From CAYVFC01 sp964450715 (GTDB lineage Bacteria > Myxococcota_A > Polyangia > Polyangiales > JAFGIB01): a stretch of 14,646 nt of DNA. Below the pieces are notes generated by a model that saw only the letters and a list, made by a program, of their open reading frames with translations, was not told the DNA's origin and searched no databases. This document shows, piece after piece, positions 1-6,089 of the stretch (position 1 is its first letter; every line of letters begins with the position of its first letter). Location of the stretch: NCBI GenBank assembly GCA_964450715.1, contig CAYVFC010000179.1, positions 1 to 14,646 on the forward strand, given 5' to 3'. The translations under genes and the position numbers were made by a program.

Positions 1-302
1 TCGCCGGCGCCCCGGCCCGAATTCCCGCCTCTTGCACGCCTGCCGGAAGCACACGTAGTGAACGACACGCGTAAAGACGAGCGCGCCCCGGTACTGCTCG
101 AGTCGCGACCTACCGGGGCCCCGCCTCGCTCAAGGTCGTGAAGGCGCTGGTTCGCGATCTATCCCCGACAAGCAGATCGCGCAAGGCAGAGAGGAGGGCA
201 CCGGCTGCAGCCTTCGCTGAGCGGAAAGCGAGGGTATCCGCGAAACGTGGAAAAACGGAAACGACGGTCGGACAGCAGAGCCGCGATCTCTGTAAACCTG
301 CG

Positions 303-325
303 AAAAAACCGGCGTTTCCGCCGGT
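303..325 (-). terminator. Rho-independent terminator-like hairpin, minus orientation
   Basis: Read on the minus strand, ACCGGCG and CGCCGGT form a perfect 7-bp stem closed by a GAAA (GNRA) tetraloop, followed at once by six T residues (the AAAAAA run at 303-308 on the plus strand). This is a textbook intrinsic-terminator shape. No minus-strand gene upstream of it is visible in the window, so it may block antisense transcription coming from the tad locus, or be a leftover. Confidence 0.5.
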
Positions 326-340
326 ACGAACGCCTGGCAA

Positions 341-367
341 AACACGAACGGCCGTGTTAGTTTTTTT
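341..367 (+). terminator. Weak Rho-independent terminator-like hairpin, plus orientation
   Basis: AACACG (341-346) pairs with CGTGTT (353-358) around a 6-nt loop, followed by AG and seven T residues at 361-367. The stem is short, so termination may be partial. It would stop plus-strand read-through from outside the window just before the flp operon, or act as an attenuator in a long leader. With the minus-oriented hairpin at 303-325 it forms a back-to-back pair that insulates both directions. Confidence 0.45.
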
Positions 368-427
368 ATCGAGTTTGGCTGCTTCCGGGGTCGGTGCTGG
401 GTACTAAGAAATGAACTTGGAGGGTCC

Positions 428-565
428 GTGTCAACAATTTTCTTGGTACTCGTTGTAGTCACGACCTTTGTCTTGATCGGCGTACTGGGAACCCTTCTCG
501 CGGTGTACCAGATACGCGACAGACTTGATGTCATAGTCAAACTTCTAGAAGCAAGAAAAGATTGA
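428..565 (+). CDS. 45-aa single-pass membrane microprotein upstream of the Flp pilin
   Basis: A small frame starting with GTG behind a TTGGAGGG ribosome binding site (about 4 nt spacing). Its product has no charged residue from position 2 to about 29: a hydrophobic stretch (IFLVLVVVTTFVLIGVLGTL) forms one membrane helix. A short amphipathic, charged tail (YQIRDRLDVIVKLLEARKD) follows. The stop is 10 nt before the flp start, and the AGGAGAG site of flp lies in that gap, so the two are almost certainly co-transcribed. I do not recognise a family. It lacks the Gly-x-x-x-x-Glu prepilin motif, so it is not itself a pilin. An accessory role in pilin stability or assembly is a guess from position only. 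The good ribosome binding site and tight spacing support it being real. Confidence 0.6.
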   Translation: MSTIFLVLVVVTTFVLIGVLGTLLAVYQIRDRLDVIVKLLEARKD

Positions 566-575
566 GGAGAGAGCG

Positions 576-731
576 ATGCTGCAATACATACTAAGAAAGA
601 GGGACGAGGGCGTTACCGCTATCGAGTACGGCTTGATCGCCGCGCTGATCGCGCTGGCCATCATCGCCATGGTTGCACTGGTAGGTACTAATCTGAGCAC
701 TACTTTTAGCGGCGTGGCGGACCACCCCTAG
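576..731 (+). CDS. flp: Flp/Fap-type pilin (Tad pilus major subunit)
   Basis: A 51-aa prepilin starting at ATG 576 behind GAGGAGAG. A short basic leader (MLQYILRKRDEG) is followed by VTAIEYGLIAALIALAIIAM, the hallmark of Flp pilins: a processing site after Gly12, Glu at position +5 of the mature protein with the adjacent Tyr, and a long hydrophobic helix. Family knowledge: the prepilin peptidase cleaves after the Gly, and mature subunits polymerise into thin Flp/Tad pili used for surface attachment. The length is normal for the family. The gene is preceded 10 nt upstream by a membrane microprotein and followed by an intercistronic hairpin, then tadZ. This is the usual arrangement for a highly expressed pilin at the head of its operon. 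Identification is near certain. Confidence 0.93.
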   Translation: MLQYILRKRDEGVTAIEYGLIAALIALAIIAMVALVGTNLSTTFSGVADHP

Positions 732-736
732 AGCAG

Positions 737-764
737 CGAACGGGTTGAAAACCCTTTGAGTTCG
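737..764 (+). promoter_or_regulatory. Intercistronic hairpin after flp (attenuator or mRNA stabiliser)
   Basis: Six bases after the flp stop, GGGTT (742-746) pairs with AACCC (750-754) around a GAA loop. An outer pair, CGAAC (737-741) with GTTCG (760-764), extends the stem with a one-sided TTTGA bulge. The T-run is only three bases, so this is more likely a partial terminator or a 3' stabiliser than a full stop. Such structures commonly allow far more pilin than downstream machinery to be made; that role here is an inference. Confidence 0.4.
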
Positions 765-946
765 TGTGTTTAGAGGGTGTCAGATTCGGTGCTTGGCCCG
801 ACGAAGCAGTGGTAGAGCCACTTCGAGGAGGGACAACGCCGAATATGGCCCCTATAAGCCGCGAAATCATGAGCTTTTCAACCCGATCGGTGCTCTAGGG
901 GCCGCCAGAAAGAATACCCTCGATAACGAGGAGCGAAACTACCGCG

Positions 947-2137
947 ATGGAACAAGGCAAGCATTCGGTGGTAATCATCGGCGCCGCGGAGGAAAGCGCG
1001 GCCATCGCCGGTCCCATCAAGGGCCTGGCAGAGGTGGTTGCGGTCGAGCCGGACCCGGCCAAGGGGACGAGCGTGGTGCGGGAAAAGGCGCCCGACGTGG
1101 TGCTGCTCTTTTTGGACCGGGACAAGGAAGCGATGTTGGAGCTCGCCAGGCAGTTGAACCAGAGCGCCAGCTGCTACACCCTGGTGGTTTCCCGCAATCG
1201 CGAGCCGGACAACATCTCGCTGGCCATGCGCTCCGGAGTGCGCGACTTCGCCTTTCTGGACGAGCAGGGCGCGGACCTGCGCCGCGCCCTGTGCAGCCTG
1301 GAGCGGATGCCGGTCAAGGCGAGCGGGGCCGAACGCGGCAAGATCATCGCGGTTTTCAGCGCCAAGGGGGGCAGCGGGGCTACCACCATCGCTTCCAACC
1401 TGGCCGGGGCTCTGTTGACCGCCGGGCTGCCCAAGGGCGACGCCAAGCGGCGAGTCGCGCTGCTGGATTTCGATCTGGAGATGGGCGACGTGCTGGTCTT
1501 TCTCGATCTCGAGTCCAGTTACAGCTACGTGGAGCTGCTCAACAACATGCACCGGCTGGATCCGGAGCTTCTCTACCGGTCGCTGGCCCTGCACAGCAGC
1601 GGGCTGTCGGTGATCTCGCAGACCGATCAGCTGGAGGAGGCGCGCGAGGTCACCTCGGCGGAGATGGGCAAGGTGCTCGAATTCCTGCGACGCCACTTCG
1701 ATTTCATCGTCATCGATGGGATGCGCGACTTTCGCGAGATCGCGCTGAAGGCCCTGGACAGCGCCGATTCCATCGTGCTGACCATGACCCAGGATATCCC
1801 GGCGCTCAAGAACGCCGATCGCTGCCTGCGTATTTTTAAGCGGTTGGGCTATCCGGATAGCAAGATCAGGCTGGTCGTCAACCGCGTCCGTATGTCCAGC
1901 CACCTGAGTCCGGATGCCATCGCCGACGCACTGGGGCGGAGCGTTCACGGAACGGTCGCCAACGATTTCCCGGCCGTGATCAAGGTTATCAACCAGGGAC
2001 AGCTGCTGGTCGACTCCGCGCCGAGCTCGCGGGTGGCCAGGGATCTCTGGGGTCTGGTGCCGCTCTTTTACCAGGGGGCCAGGTCAAGAAGCGCGGGCTT
2101 TTCTCGCTCTGGGGACGGGAATGAAGCTACGAGATAG
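947..2137 (+). CDS. tadZ: TadZ/CpaE, pilus-assembly P-loop ATPase (MinD/ParA superfamily)
   Basis: A 396-aa protein with two parts. Residues 6-115 have the alternating beta/alpha pattern of an atypical receiver domain, without a clear phosphoacceptor. Residues 131-380 form a MinD/ParA-type ATPase. The deviant Walker A is KGGSGATT (140-147): signature Lys140 is kept, but the usual second Lys is Ala145, as in several CpaE/TadZ proteins. Next come Walker A' LLDFDLEMGD (172-181), Walker B IVIDGM (254-259) and VVNRV near 310. Family knowledge: TadZ/CpaE localises the Tad secretion apparatus, often at a cell pole. The gene lies 215 nt after flp with GAGGAG about 13 nt upstream of ATG 947, which is a long spacing. 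It overlaps the next frame by 17 nt, which implies translational coupling. Confidence 0.9.
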   Translation: MEQGKHSVVIIGAAEESAAIAGPIKGLAEVVAVEPDPAKGTSVVREKAPDVVLLFLDRDKEAMLELARQLNQSASCYTLVVSRNREPDNISLAMRSGVRDFAFLDEQGADLRRALCSLERMPVKASGAERGKIIAVFSAKGGSGATTIASNLAGALLTAGLPKGDAKRRVALLDFDLEMGDVLVFLDLESSYSYVELLNNMHRLDPELLYRSLALHSSGLSVISQTDQLEEAREVTSAEMGKVLEFLRRHFDFIVIDGMRDFREIALKALDSADSIVLTMTQDIPALKNADRCLRIFKRLGYPDSKIRLVVNRVRMSSHLSPDAIADALGRSVHGTVANDFPAVIKVINQGQLLVDSAPSSRVARDLWGLVPLFYQGARSRSAGFSRSGDGNEATR

Positions 2138-2366
2138 GCTCGAACAGGGGCAGAGCGCCCTGCGGGAGCGTTCGCTGGAGACCTCGCAGGTTCCGGAGGT
2201 CTACCAGGAGATCAAGCAGAACATCCACACCCTCGAGGACCCGAAGAGCGGCGTGCCCCGCGGGAAGTACCTGTTCGGCGCGCTGTACTGCGATGCCGAG
2301 ACGGCCGGTCACGGCGGGGGCGGTTTCTATGGCTCGGCGGCCAGGTTCATGCGCCTGGTGCGCTGA
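2121..2366 (+). CDS. Short CpaF/TadA-like N-terminal frame, probable remnant of the pilus ATPase gene
   Basis: An 81-aa frame starting inside the end of tadZ, exactly where cpaF/tadA normally follows. Residues 1-35 (KLRDRLEQGQSALRERSL, then PEVYQEIKQNIH) resemble the start of CpaF secretion ATPases, in which a YQE(L/I)K..IH segment precedes the LLxxLDL region. After Asn-Ile-His the resemblance ends: there is no N-terminal helical domain, Walker A, Asp box or Walker B, and the last 46 residues are Gly-rich and unfamiliar. A full CpaF is roughly 400-500 residues. No other frame in 2230-2400 picks up the homology, so a large internal deletion fits better than a single frameshift. It could instead be an unrelated small protein. 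It is followed 36 nt later by the prepilin peptidase gene. Confidence 0.5.
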   Translation: MKLRDRLEQGQSALRERSLETSQVPEVYQEIKQNIHTLEDPKSGVPRGKYLFGALYCDAETAGHGGGGFYGSAARFMRLVR

Positions 2367-2402
2367 CGCGGCGGGCGGACGACCGCGGCTTGCTGCCCGG
2401 TG

Positions 2403-2969
2403 ATGGCACTCGATCAACAGCTGAGGTTGCTACCCGAGCTCTGCTGCCTGCTCTTGTGCCTGGCCGCGGCGGTCACCGACCTGCGCTCGCTGCGCATCCC
2501 CAACCCGCTCACCTACGGCGGCCTGGGGCTGGGCCTCACCCTGAGCTTCGGCCTGTCCGCCGTCGAGGGTGGCGTTAGCGGCGGTTTGAGCGATGGGCTT
2601 TGGCCCTCGCTCGGCGGGTCGGTTTTTCTGCTGGCGGTCTTCGGTGCCATGTCAGCGCTGGGGGTGACGGGGATGGGGGATACAAAGTTGATGGCGGCCG
2701 TGGGCGCGTTGTTGAAGTGGCCGCTCTGCCTGCAGGCGCTGCTGTACGTGCTGCTGGCCGGTGGCGCGCTTTCCCTGTTCCTGGCCCTCACCCGGGGAAG
2801 GCTGCGGGCGGTGTTGGGCAACCTGGTGGCGGGCGGCAGAAACCTGCTAAGCGGGCGCCGGGACGAAGCGCCCCTGGAGCTCCACAGGATTCCCTACGGG
2901 GTGGCGATCGCCCTGGGGGTGGCCTGGACGGTGCTGGTCCGGCATTTCCCGTCGTTTTCGGTTTTTTGA
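2403..2969 (+). CDS. tadV: TadV/CpaA, type IV prepilin peptidase (A24 aspartyl protease)
   Basis: A polytopic membrane protein of about 188 residues and the likely processing enzyme for the Flp pilin at 576-731. Both catalytic aspartates of the A24 family are in place: Asp26 in TDLRSLRIPN near the end of the first helix, and Asp93 in GMGDTKLM (the GxGD motif). Hydrophobic segments around residues 8-24, 36-56, 70-90, 98-125 and 168-183 give the expected helix bundle. It lacks the large N-terminal methyltransferase domain of PilD/GspO enzymes, as is normal for TadV/CpaA. An adjoining in-frame GTG at 2400 is an alternative start, and neither has a clear Shine-Dalgarno site. It is transcribed with tadZ and the cpaF-like frame. 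Cells lacking a local TadA could still process pilin, so its retention does not prove an active pilus. Confidence 0.88.
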   Translation: MALDQQLRLLPELCCLLLCLAAAVTDLRSLRIPNPLTYGGLGLGLTLSFGLSAVEGGVSGGLSDGLWPSLGGSVFLLAVFGAMSALGVTGMGDTKLMAAVGALLKWPLCLQALLYVLLAGGALSLFLALTRGRLRAVLGNLVAGGRNLLSGRRDEAPLELHRIPYGVAIALGVAWTVLVRHFPSFSVF

Positions 2970-3047
2970 GCTACGGGAGTTCCGCCCGTCGAACGCTCCG
3001 GGGAGGGCCTTGGCGGGAAACGACGACGCTTCTCGAAAATGTATAAA

Positions 3048-3066
3048 AATACAACAATATTGTATT
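3048..3066. repeat. AT-rich inverted repeat
   Basis: AATACAA (3048-3054) and TTGTATT (3060-3066) are perfect complements around a CAATA spacer, inside a roughly 50-bp A/T-dominated stretch (about 3033-3082). It could be a protein binding site, a UP-element-rich promoter, or the scar of an acquired element. Composition alone marks it as foreign to its neighbours. Confidence 0.5.
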
Positions 3067-3074
3067 ATATTTGA

Positions 3075-3335
3075 ATATCTTGTCACGTCGAGCACGCGGC
3101 GCAGGTTGCTCGTGGCCCTCTGGCGCGACGGGGAGAGAACGAGGTCCGGCTCGAGCGGGAAGCCTCTCTGCGCCGCGAGAAACACACGCTGGGTTTCTTC
3201 CTCGCCCTGACCGCGGCGCTCGGCAACGACGCGGGCATGAAAAGACGAGCGGAGCGTCTCCGCGACCGGCGTCTGCGCAAGATGCGCGACTTCTTTCCGG
3301 ACTCGGGATCGGGATACGGGCTGATTCTCGCCTAG
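3075..3335 (+). pseudogene. Possible degenerate coding remnant
   Basis: This frame is open for 86 codons but has no ATG, GTG or TTG before Met55 (ATG 3237) and no ribosome binding site. Its codons are mostly G/C-ending, and the translation looks like real protein: a charged stretch (EVRLEREASLRREKH), a hydrophobic segment (LGFFLALTAALG), then a basic segment (KRRAERLRDRRLRKMRDFF). I recognise no family. The likely explanation is the 3' end of a gene whose 5' end was lost near the AT-rich island. A chance open frame in GC-rich DNA is the alternative. Confidence 0.25.
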
Positions 3336-3426
3336 CGCAGAACGCCGGAGATCGCGCGCAGGTGGTACTTCCGGATGAACATGAGTATGGGCGCTTTTAT
3401 GTCTCTATTCCAAAAGCATGTAAGCG

Positions 3427-3567
3427 ATGCGTACCTTCAAGGCTGAAGAGCCTCGCCGTTTCTTTCGTGCGGTCGACCGGCACTTGCAGCCGGGGACCGT
3501 CCTTGGCTTCTACTCTCACGGAACCGGAAGGTCGGTCGTACGCGGGGTCGCGGGAAGCGCGAGGTAG
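3427..3567 (+). CDS. Possible 46-aa hypothetical protein or gene fragment
   Basis: A frame starting at ATG 3427 encodes MRTFKAEEPRRFFRAVDRHL followed by a QPGTVLGFYSHGTGRSVV segment, which reads like a folded-domain start rather than low-complexity shadow sequence. There is no recognisable ribosome binding site upstream. The antisense strand over the same bases is also open (ending in a TAA just left of this ATG), so the true coding strand is uncertain. No family is recognised. Treat it as a weak candidate. Confidence 0.2.
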   Translation: MRTFKAEEPRRFFRAVDRHLQPGTVLGFYSHGTGRSVVRGVAGSAR

Positions 3568-3607
3568 AGGGGTCTCGGCTGCTCGTGCACCGCGCGACCT
3601 CTCGAGC

Positions 3608-6085
3608 TCAAGAGCGCTCTTCTCGCGACCCGGAGGGGGGAGGAGGGGGGGAGACCCCGAGCCAGAGCGCGGCGGCGCAGGCGTAGATCAGGGCGCCGGC
3701 TGCGAGCGAGCCGGGGATGCCGGCGTGCAGCGAGGTCATGGTCGCCAGGACCGAGCCCAGTACAGAGGTGGCGCTGTTGATGCTCCAGAGCCAGGGGATA
3801 CGGGTGTTGGCCCGGCGGGAGACAGCGCTCAGGCCGGCCGGGAAGGGGATGCCGAGCAGCAGGCCCGCCGGGGCGATGGCCAGGCCGGCCAGAAGCGCGC
3901 GCAGCGGGGGCGGATAGCAGAGTGTGGCGCCGGAGAGAAGCTCGATGCCGGGCGCGGCCAGCAGCGCGTACAGCGCGATGCCCCCGAAGACGGGCAGCAG
4001 CAGGCGGCGGGGGGAGCGCTCTTGGGCCAGGCGTCCGAACCAGCGGCTGCCCAAGCCGCCGCAGGTGAGCAGCACGAAGAGAACGGCCGAAAGCGTGTAG
4101 GTGGGGTCGCCGATGTAGAGCATGAAGCGCTGGATGAGCGCTATCTCGATGAACATGAAACCGAGTCCCAGGCAGGCCACGTAGGCCAGATCCCAGATGG
4201 CCGCGCCGCCGCCCTCGCGTAGTTGCCGGCGCAGCAGCACCATGGGCGCCAGCAGGAACAGGGCTACCATCACCAGGGCTACCAGCGCCACCTTGGCCAG
4301 GATGGACAGCCCGTTGCCGAACAGGTGGGGGCCGGAGCCGCCGAAGAGCGCCGGTCCCAGATCCCGCAGTCGGTTCTGGTAGAAGAAGAAGGGGCGGTCG
4401 TCATCCACCGCCGAGACGTCGAGGGGCCACCGCTGCATGGTCGCGGCCAGCCGGGCGTCGTTGGGGTCGGTCAGGATGCGGTGGATCCACTCGTTCTCGG
4501 TGCTGGTGGTATCGCCCCTACCGACGGGCAGGTAGGCGGGCCGGAACTTCATTTTCTTGATGCTGGTATCCAGCGCTTCGACCTCCGAGCGGCTGAAGCC
4601 GTCAGGCTTGATGAGAAAATCGTGAAGCACCCCCAGGCCCGCCTGCAGCCAGTCGGTCTGCGCCACCACCACCGCGCCCGAGACTTCGCGGCCCAGCGAG
4701 CCGAGCGCCGCTCGGGAGATGGCCGCCAGGCGGGCGCCCACCTGCAGGCCGGGCAGCGAGACGGTGGAGACCGAGAGCACGCCGCCGGGCCGGAGCTTGC
4801 CCAGGAAATCCCGAAAAGCGTCACTTGTGTACAGGCCGTTTTCGGTTAGCGCGTAGGCGCCGGCCGAGGTGGCGGCCGAGGTGTCGACCATGCTCAGCAG
4901 CACCACGTCGAAGCGCTCGCCCGCCCGGCGCACGAAGCTACGGCCGTCCTCCACGTGAATGGAGACGTCGCTACGGTGGTAGAGGTTGCCGGTGAATTTG
5001 CGGTAGCGCCGCTTCATCACGTCGTTGACGATGAGCGGATTGATCTCCACCCCGGTCACCCGCTTGGCTCCGGCGGCCAGCGCGGCCAGCACGTCGCGGC
5101 CGCCGCCGGCGCCGATCACGCAGACCCTTTCGGGATCGGGCTTGACGCGGTAGACCAGGGCGCTCAAGTCGTACAGCGCGTGGCCCACGCTCCCGAGCGA
5201 GCCGTCGAAGCGGGTGAGCGGGGTCATGGCGTTCATGTCGATGACCAGGGTCTTCTGGACGGGGAAGGGTCCCTGGTAGGTCGGGCTCAATCCCCAGCCG
5301 CGAAAGCCAATGTCCGGCAGCACGGTGACCATGGAGAAGGAGTTCCAGCGGTTGTACTCGGGCCGCGCCGCGTCGAGGTTCACGCCCTTGGCCACGTGTA
5401 CCTCCAGCCAGCGGAAGAGCGGATTGAGCGCTCCCAGCAACAACGCGGCGCCGATGCAGGCGTAGGCCAGGGCGGTGATCTTGCGGCGCACCGCGCCTTG
5501 CGTTTCCCTGACGAATACCAGCGCGGAGGCCGAGGCCAGCACCGTGCAGGCCAGCAGCGCCAGCGGTCCGCCCAGCCAGCTCAGAAAAACGATCACCAGC
5601 AGGCAGCCCGCGCCCGCGCCCAGCAGATCCCAGAAGTAGAGGTGGTGCACCTGGCTGGAAAAGCGGGTCATGGCCAGGCTGAGCGAGAGGCCGCCGAAGA
5701 AAAAGGGCAAGGCGGCCAGCCCGAACAGGCCCAGCAGCTTGAAGGTGATATCCGTGAAGGGCTTGTTCCCCACGTCGCCGAACCAGTCGGGGGTAGCGTT
5801 GATCAGGACGAGATCCACCACCATCACCGAGGCGGCCAGCAATAGCCCCCACTTGCAGAGCAGCTCTACGGTTCTCTCGGCGGCCAGCGCGTGCTGCCGC
5901 AGGTGGACCAGCACGGCGGCCACGCCGGTGCCGAACAGGGCCACCGAGATGGCGAAGAAGGCGAAGTGGTACCAGACGATCACCGAGAATACTCGGGTCA
6001 AGATAATCTCGGTGGAGAGAAGCGAGGCGCTGAGCAGGCCGACTGCCAGGCCGATGTTCCTGTTGTATGCGGGTGCTCGGGTCAT
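3608..6085 (-). CDS. Membrane protein with spermidine-synthase-like (class I methyltransferase fold) domain
   Basis: An 825-aa protein with a membrane domain of about six or seven helices (residues 10-225), a central soluble domain (about 240-590) and a second helical membrane domain (about 620-815). The central domain carries the nucleotide-binding signature VCVIGAGGGRD (321-331), the acidic end of strand 2 in VTGVEINP (343-350), and VEDGRSF (378-384). This matches the polyamine-synthase/methyltransferase family often annotated as membrane-fused SpeE-like proteins. Whether it transfers aminopropyl groups is unknown: such fusions are common and mostly uncharacterised. I chose ATG 6085 because it lies 4 nt after the stop of the TPP-enzyme gene and opens the first hydrophobic helix; the longer frame upstream only shadows that neighbour. 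The last ten residues are Pro/Ser/Arg-rich. Confidence 0.85.
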   Translation of the reverse strand: MTRAPAYNRNIGLAVGLLSASLLSTEIILTRVFSVIVWYHFAFFAISVALFGTGVAAVLVHLRQHALAAERTVELLCKWGLLLAASVMVVDLVLINATPDWFGDVGNKPFTDITFKLLGLFGLAALPFFFGGLSLSLAMTRFSSQVHHLYFWDLLGAGAGCLLVIVFLSWLGGPLALLACTVLASASALVFVRETQGAVRRKITALAYACIGAALLLGALNPLFRWLEVHVAKGVNLDAARPEYNRWNSFSMVTVLPDIGFRGWGLSPTYQGPFPVQKTLVIDMNAMTPLTRFDGSLGSVGHALYDLSALVYRVKPDPERVCVIGAGGGRDVLAALAAGAKRVTGVEINPLIVNDVMKRRYRKFTGNLYHRSDVSIHVEDGRSFVRRAGERFDVVLLSMVDTSAATSAGAYALTENGLYTSDAFRDFLGKLRPGGVLSVSTVSLPGLQVGARLAAISRAALGSLGREVSGAVVVAQTDWLQAGLGVLHDFLIKPDGFSRSEVEALDTSIKKMKFRPAYLPVGRGDTTSTENEWIHRILTDPNDARLAATMQRWPLDVSAVDDDRPFFFYQNRLRDLGPALFGGSGPHLFGNGLSILAKVALVALVMVALFLLAPMVLLRRQLREGGGAAIWDLAYVACLGLGFMFIEIALIQRFMLYIGDPTYTLSAVLFVLLTCGGLGSRWFGRLAQERSPRRLLLPVFGGIALYALLAAPGIELLSGATLCYPPPLRALLAGLAIAPAGLLLGIPFPAGLSAVSRRANTRIPWLWSINSATSVLGSVLATMTSLHAGIPGSLAAGALIYACAAALWLGVSPPPPPSGSREERS

Positions 6086-6089
6086 GCGG

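Larger units (their letters stand above)
1..427. other. Leader region without a supported gene, upstream of the Tad locus
   Basis: I see no convincing gene here. The open frames on both strands lack ribosome binding sites and have Arg/Ala/Ser-rich translations typical of antisense or random GC-rich sequence. The stretch holds several inverted repeats: GCGATCT at 154-160 pairing with AGATCGC at 174-180, and two terminator-like hairpins at 303-367 listed separately. The promoter of the flp operon should lie between about 368 and 427, but I could not find a convincing sigma70 or sigma54 match there. Confidence 0.6.
2970..3607. other. Convergent intergenic region with AT-rich island and possible gene remnants
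   Basis: There is no intact gene in these 638 nt between tadV (+) and the spermidine-synthase-like gene (-). The block 3033-3082 is strikingly AT-rich against GC-rich surroundings and holds a palindrome (3048-3066). Two plus-strand frames look protein-like but lack good starts: 3075-3335 and 3427-3567, listed separately. No strong terminator was found for either flanking gene. Confidence 0.6.

Noticed and set aside
368..427. Sigma54-type promoter ahead of flp (TTGGCTGC...GTGCT)
   Set aside because: The GG and GC elements are not at the required 10-nt spacing, and the flanking consensus bases are missing.
845..898. 17-codon frame between flp and tadZ (a possible leader peptide)
   Set aside because: The GAGGAGG site is about 12 nt upstream, the codon content is unremarkable and no attenuator structure follows it. 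It is too short to support without expression data.
878..1948. Long open frames antisense to and in the +1 frame of tadZ
   Set aside because: No ribosome binding sites, low-complexity translations, and complete overlap with a clearly identified P-loop ATPase.
2973..2989. ACGGG/CCCGT hairpin after tadV as a terminator
   Set aside because: Only five pairs. The T-run comes before rather than after the stem on the plus strand, and there is none on the minus strand.
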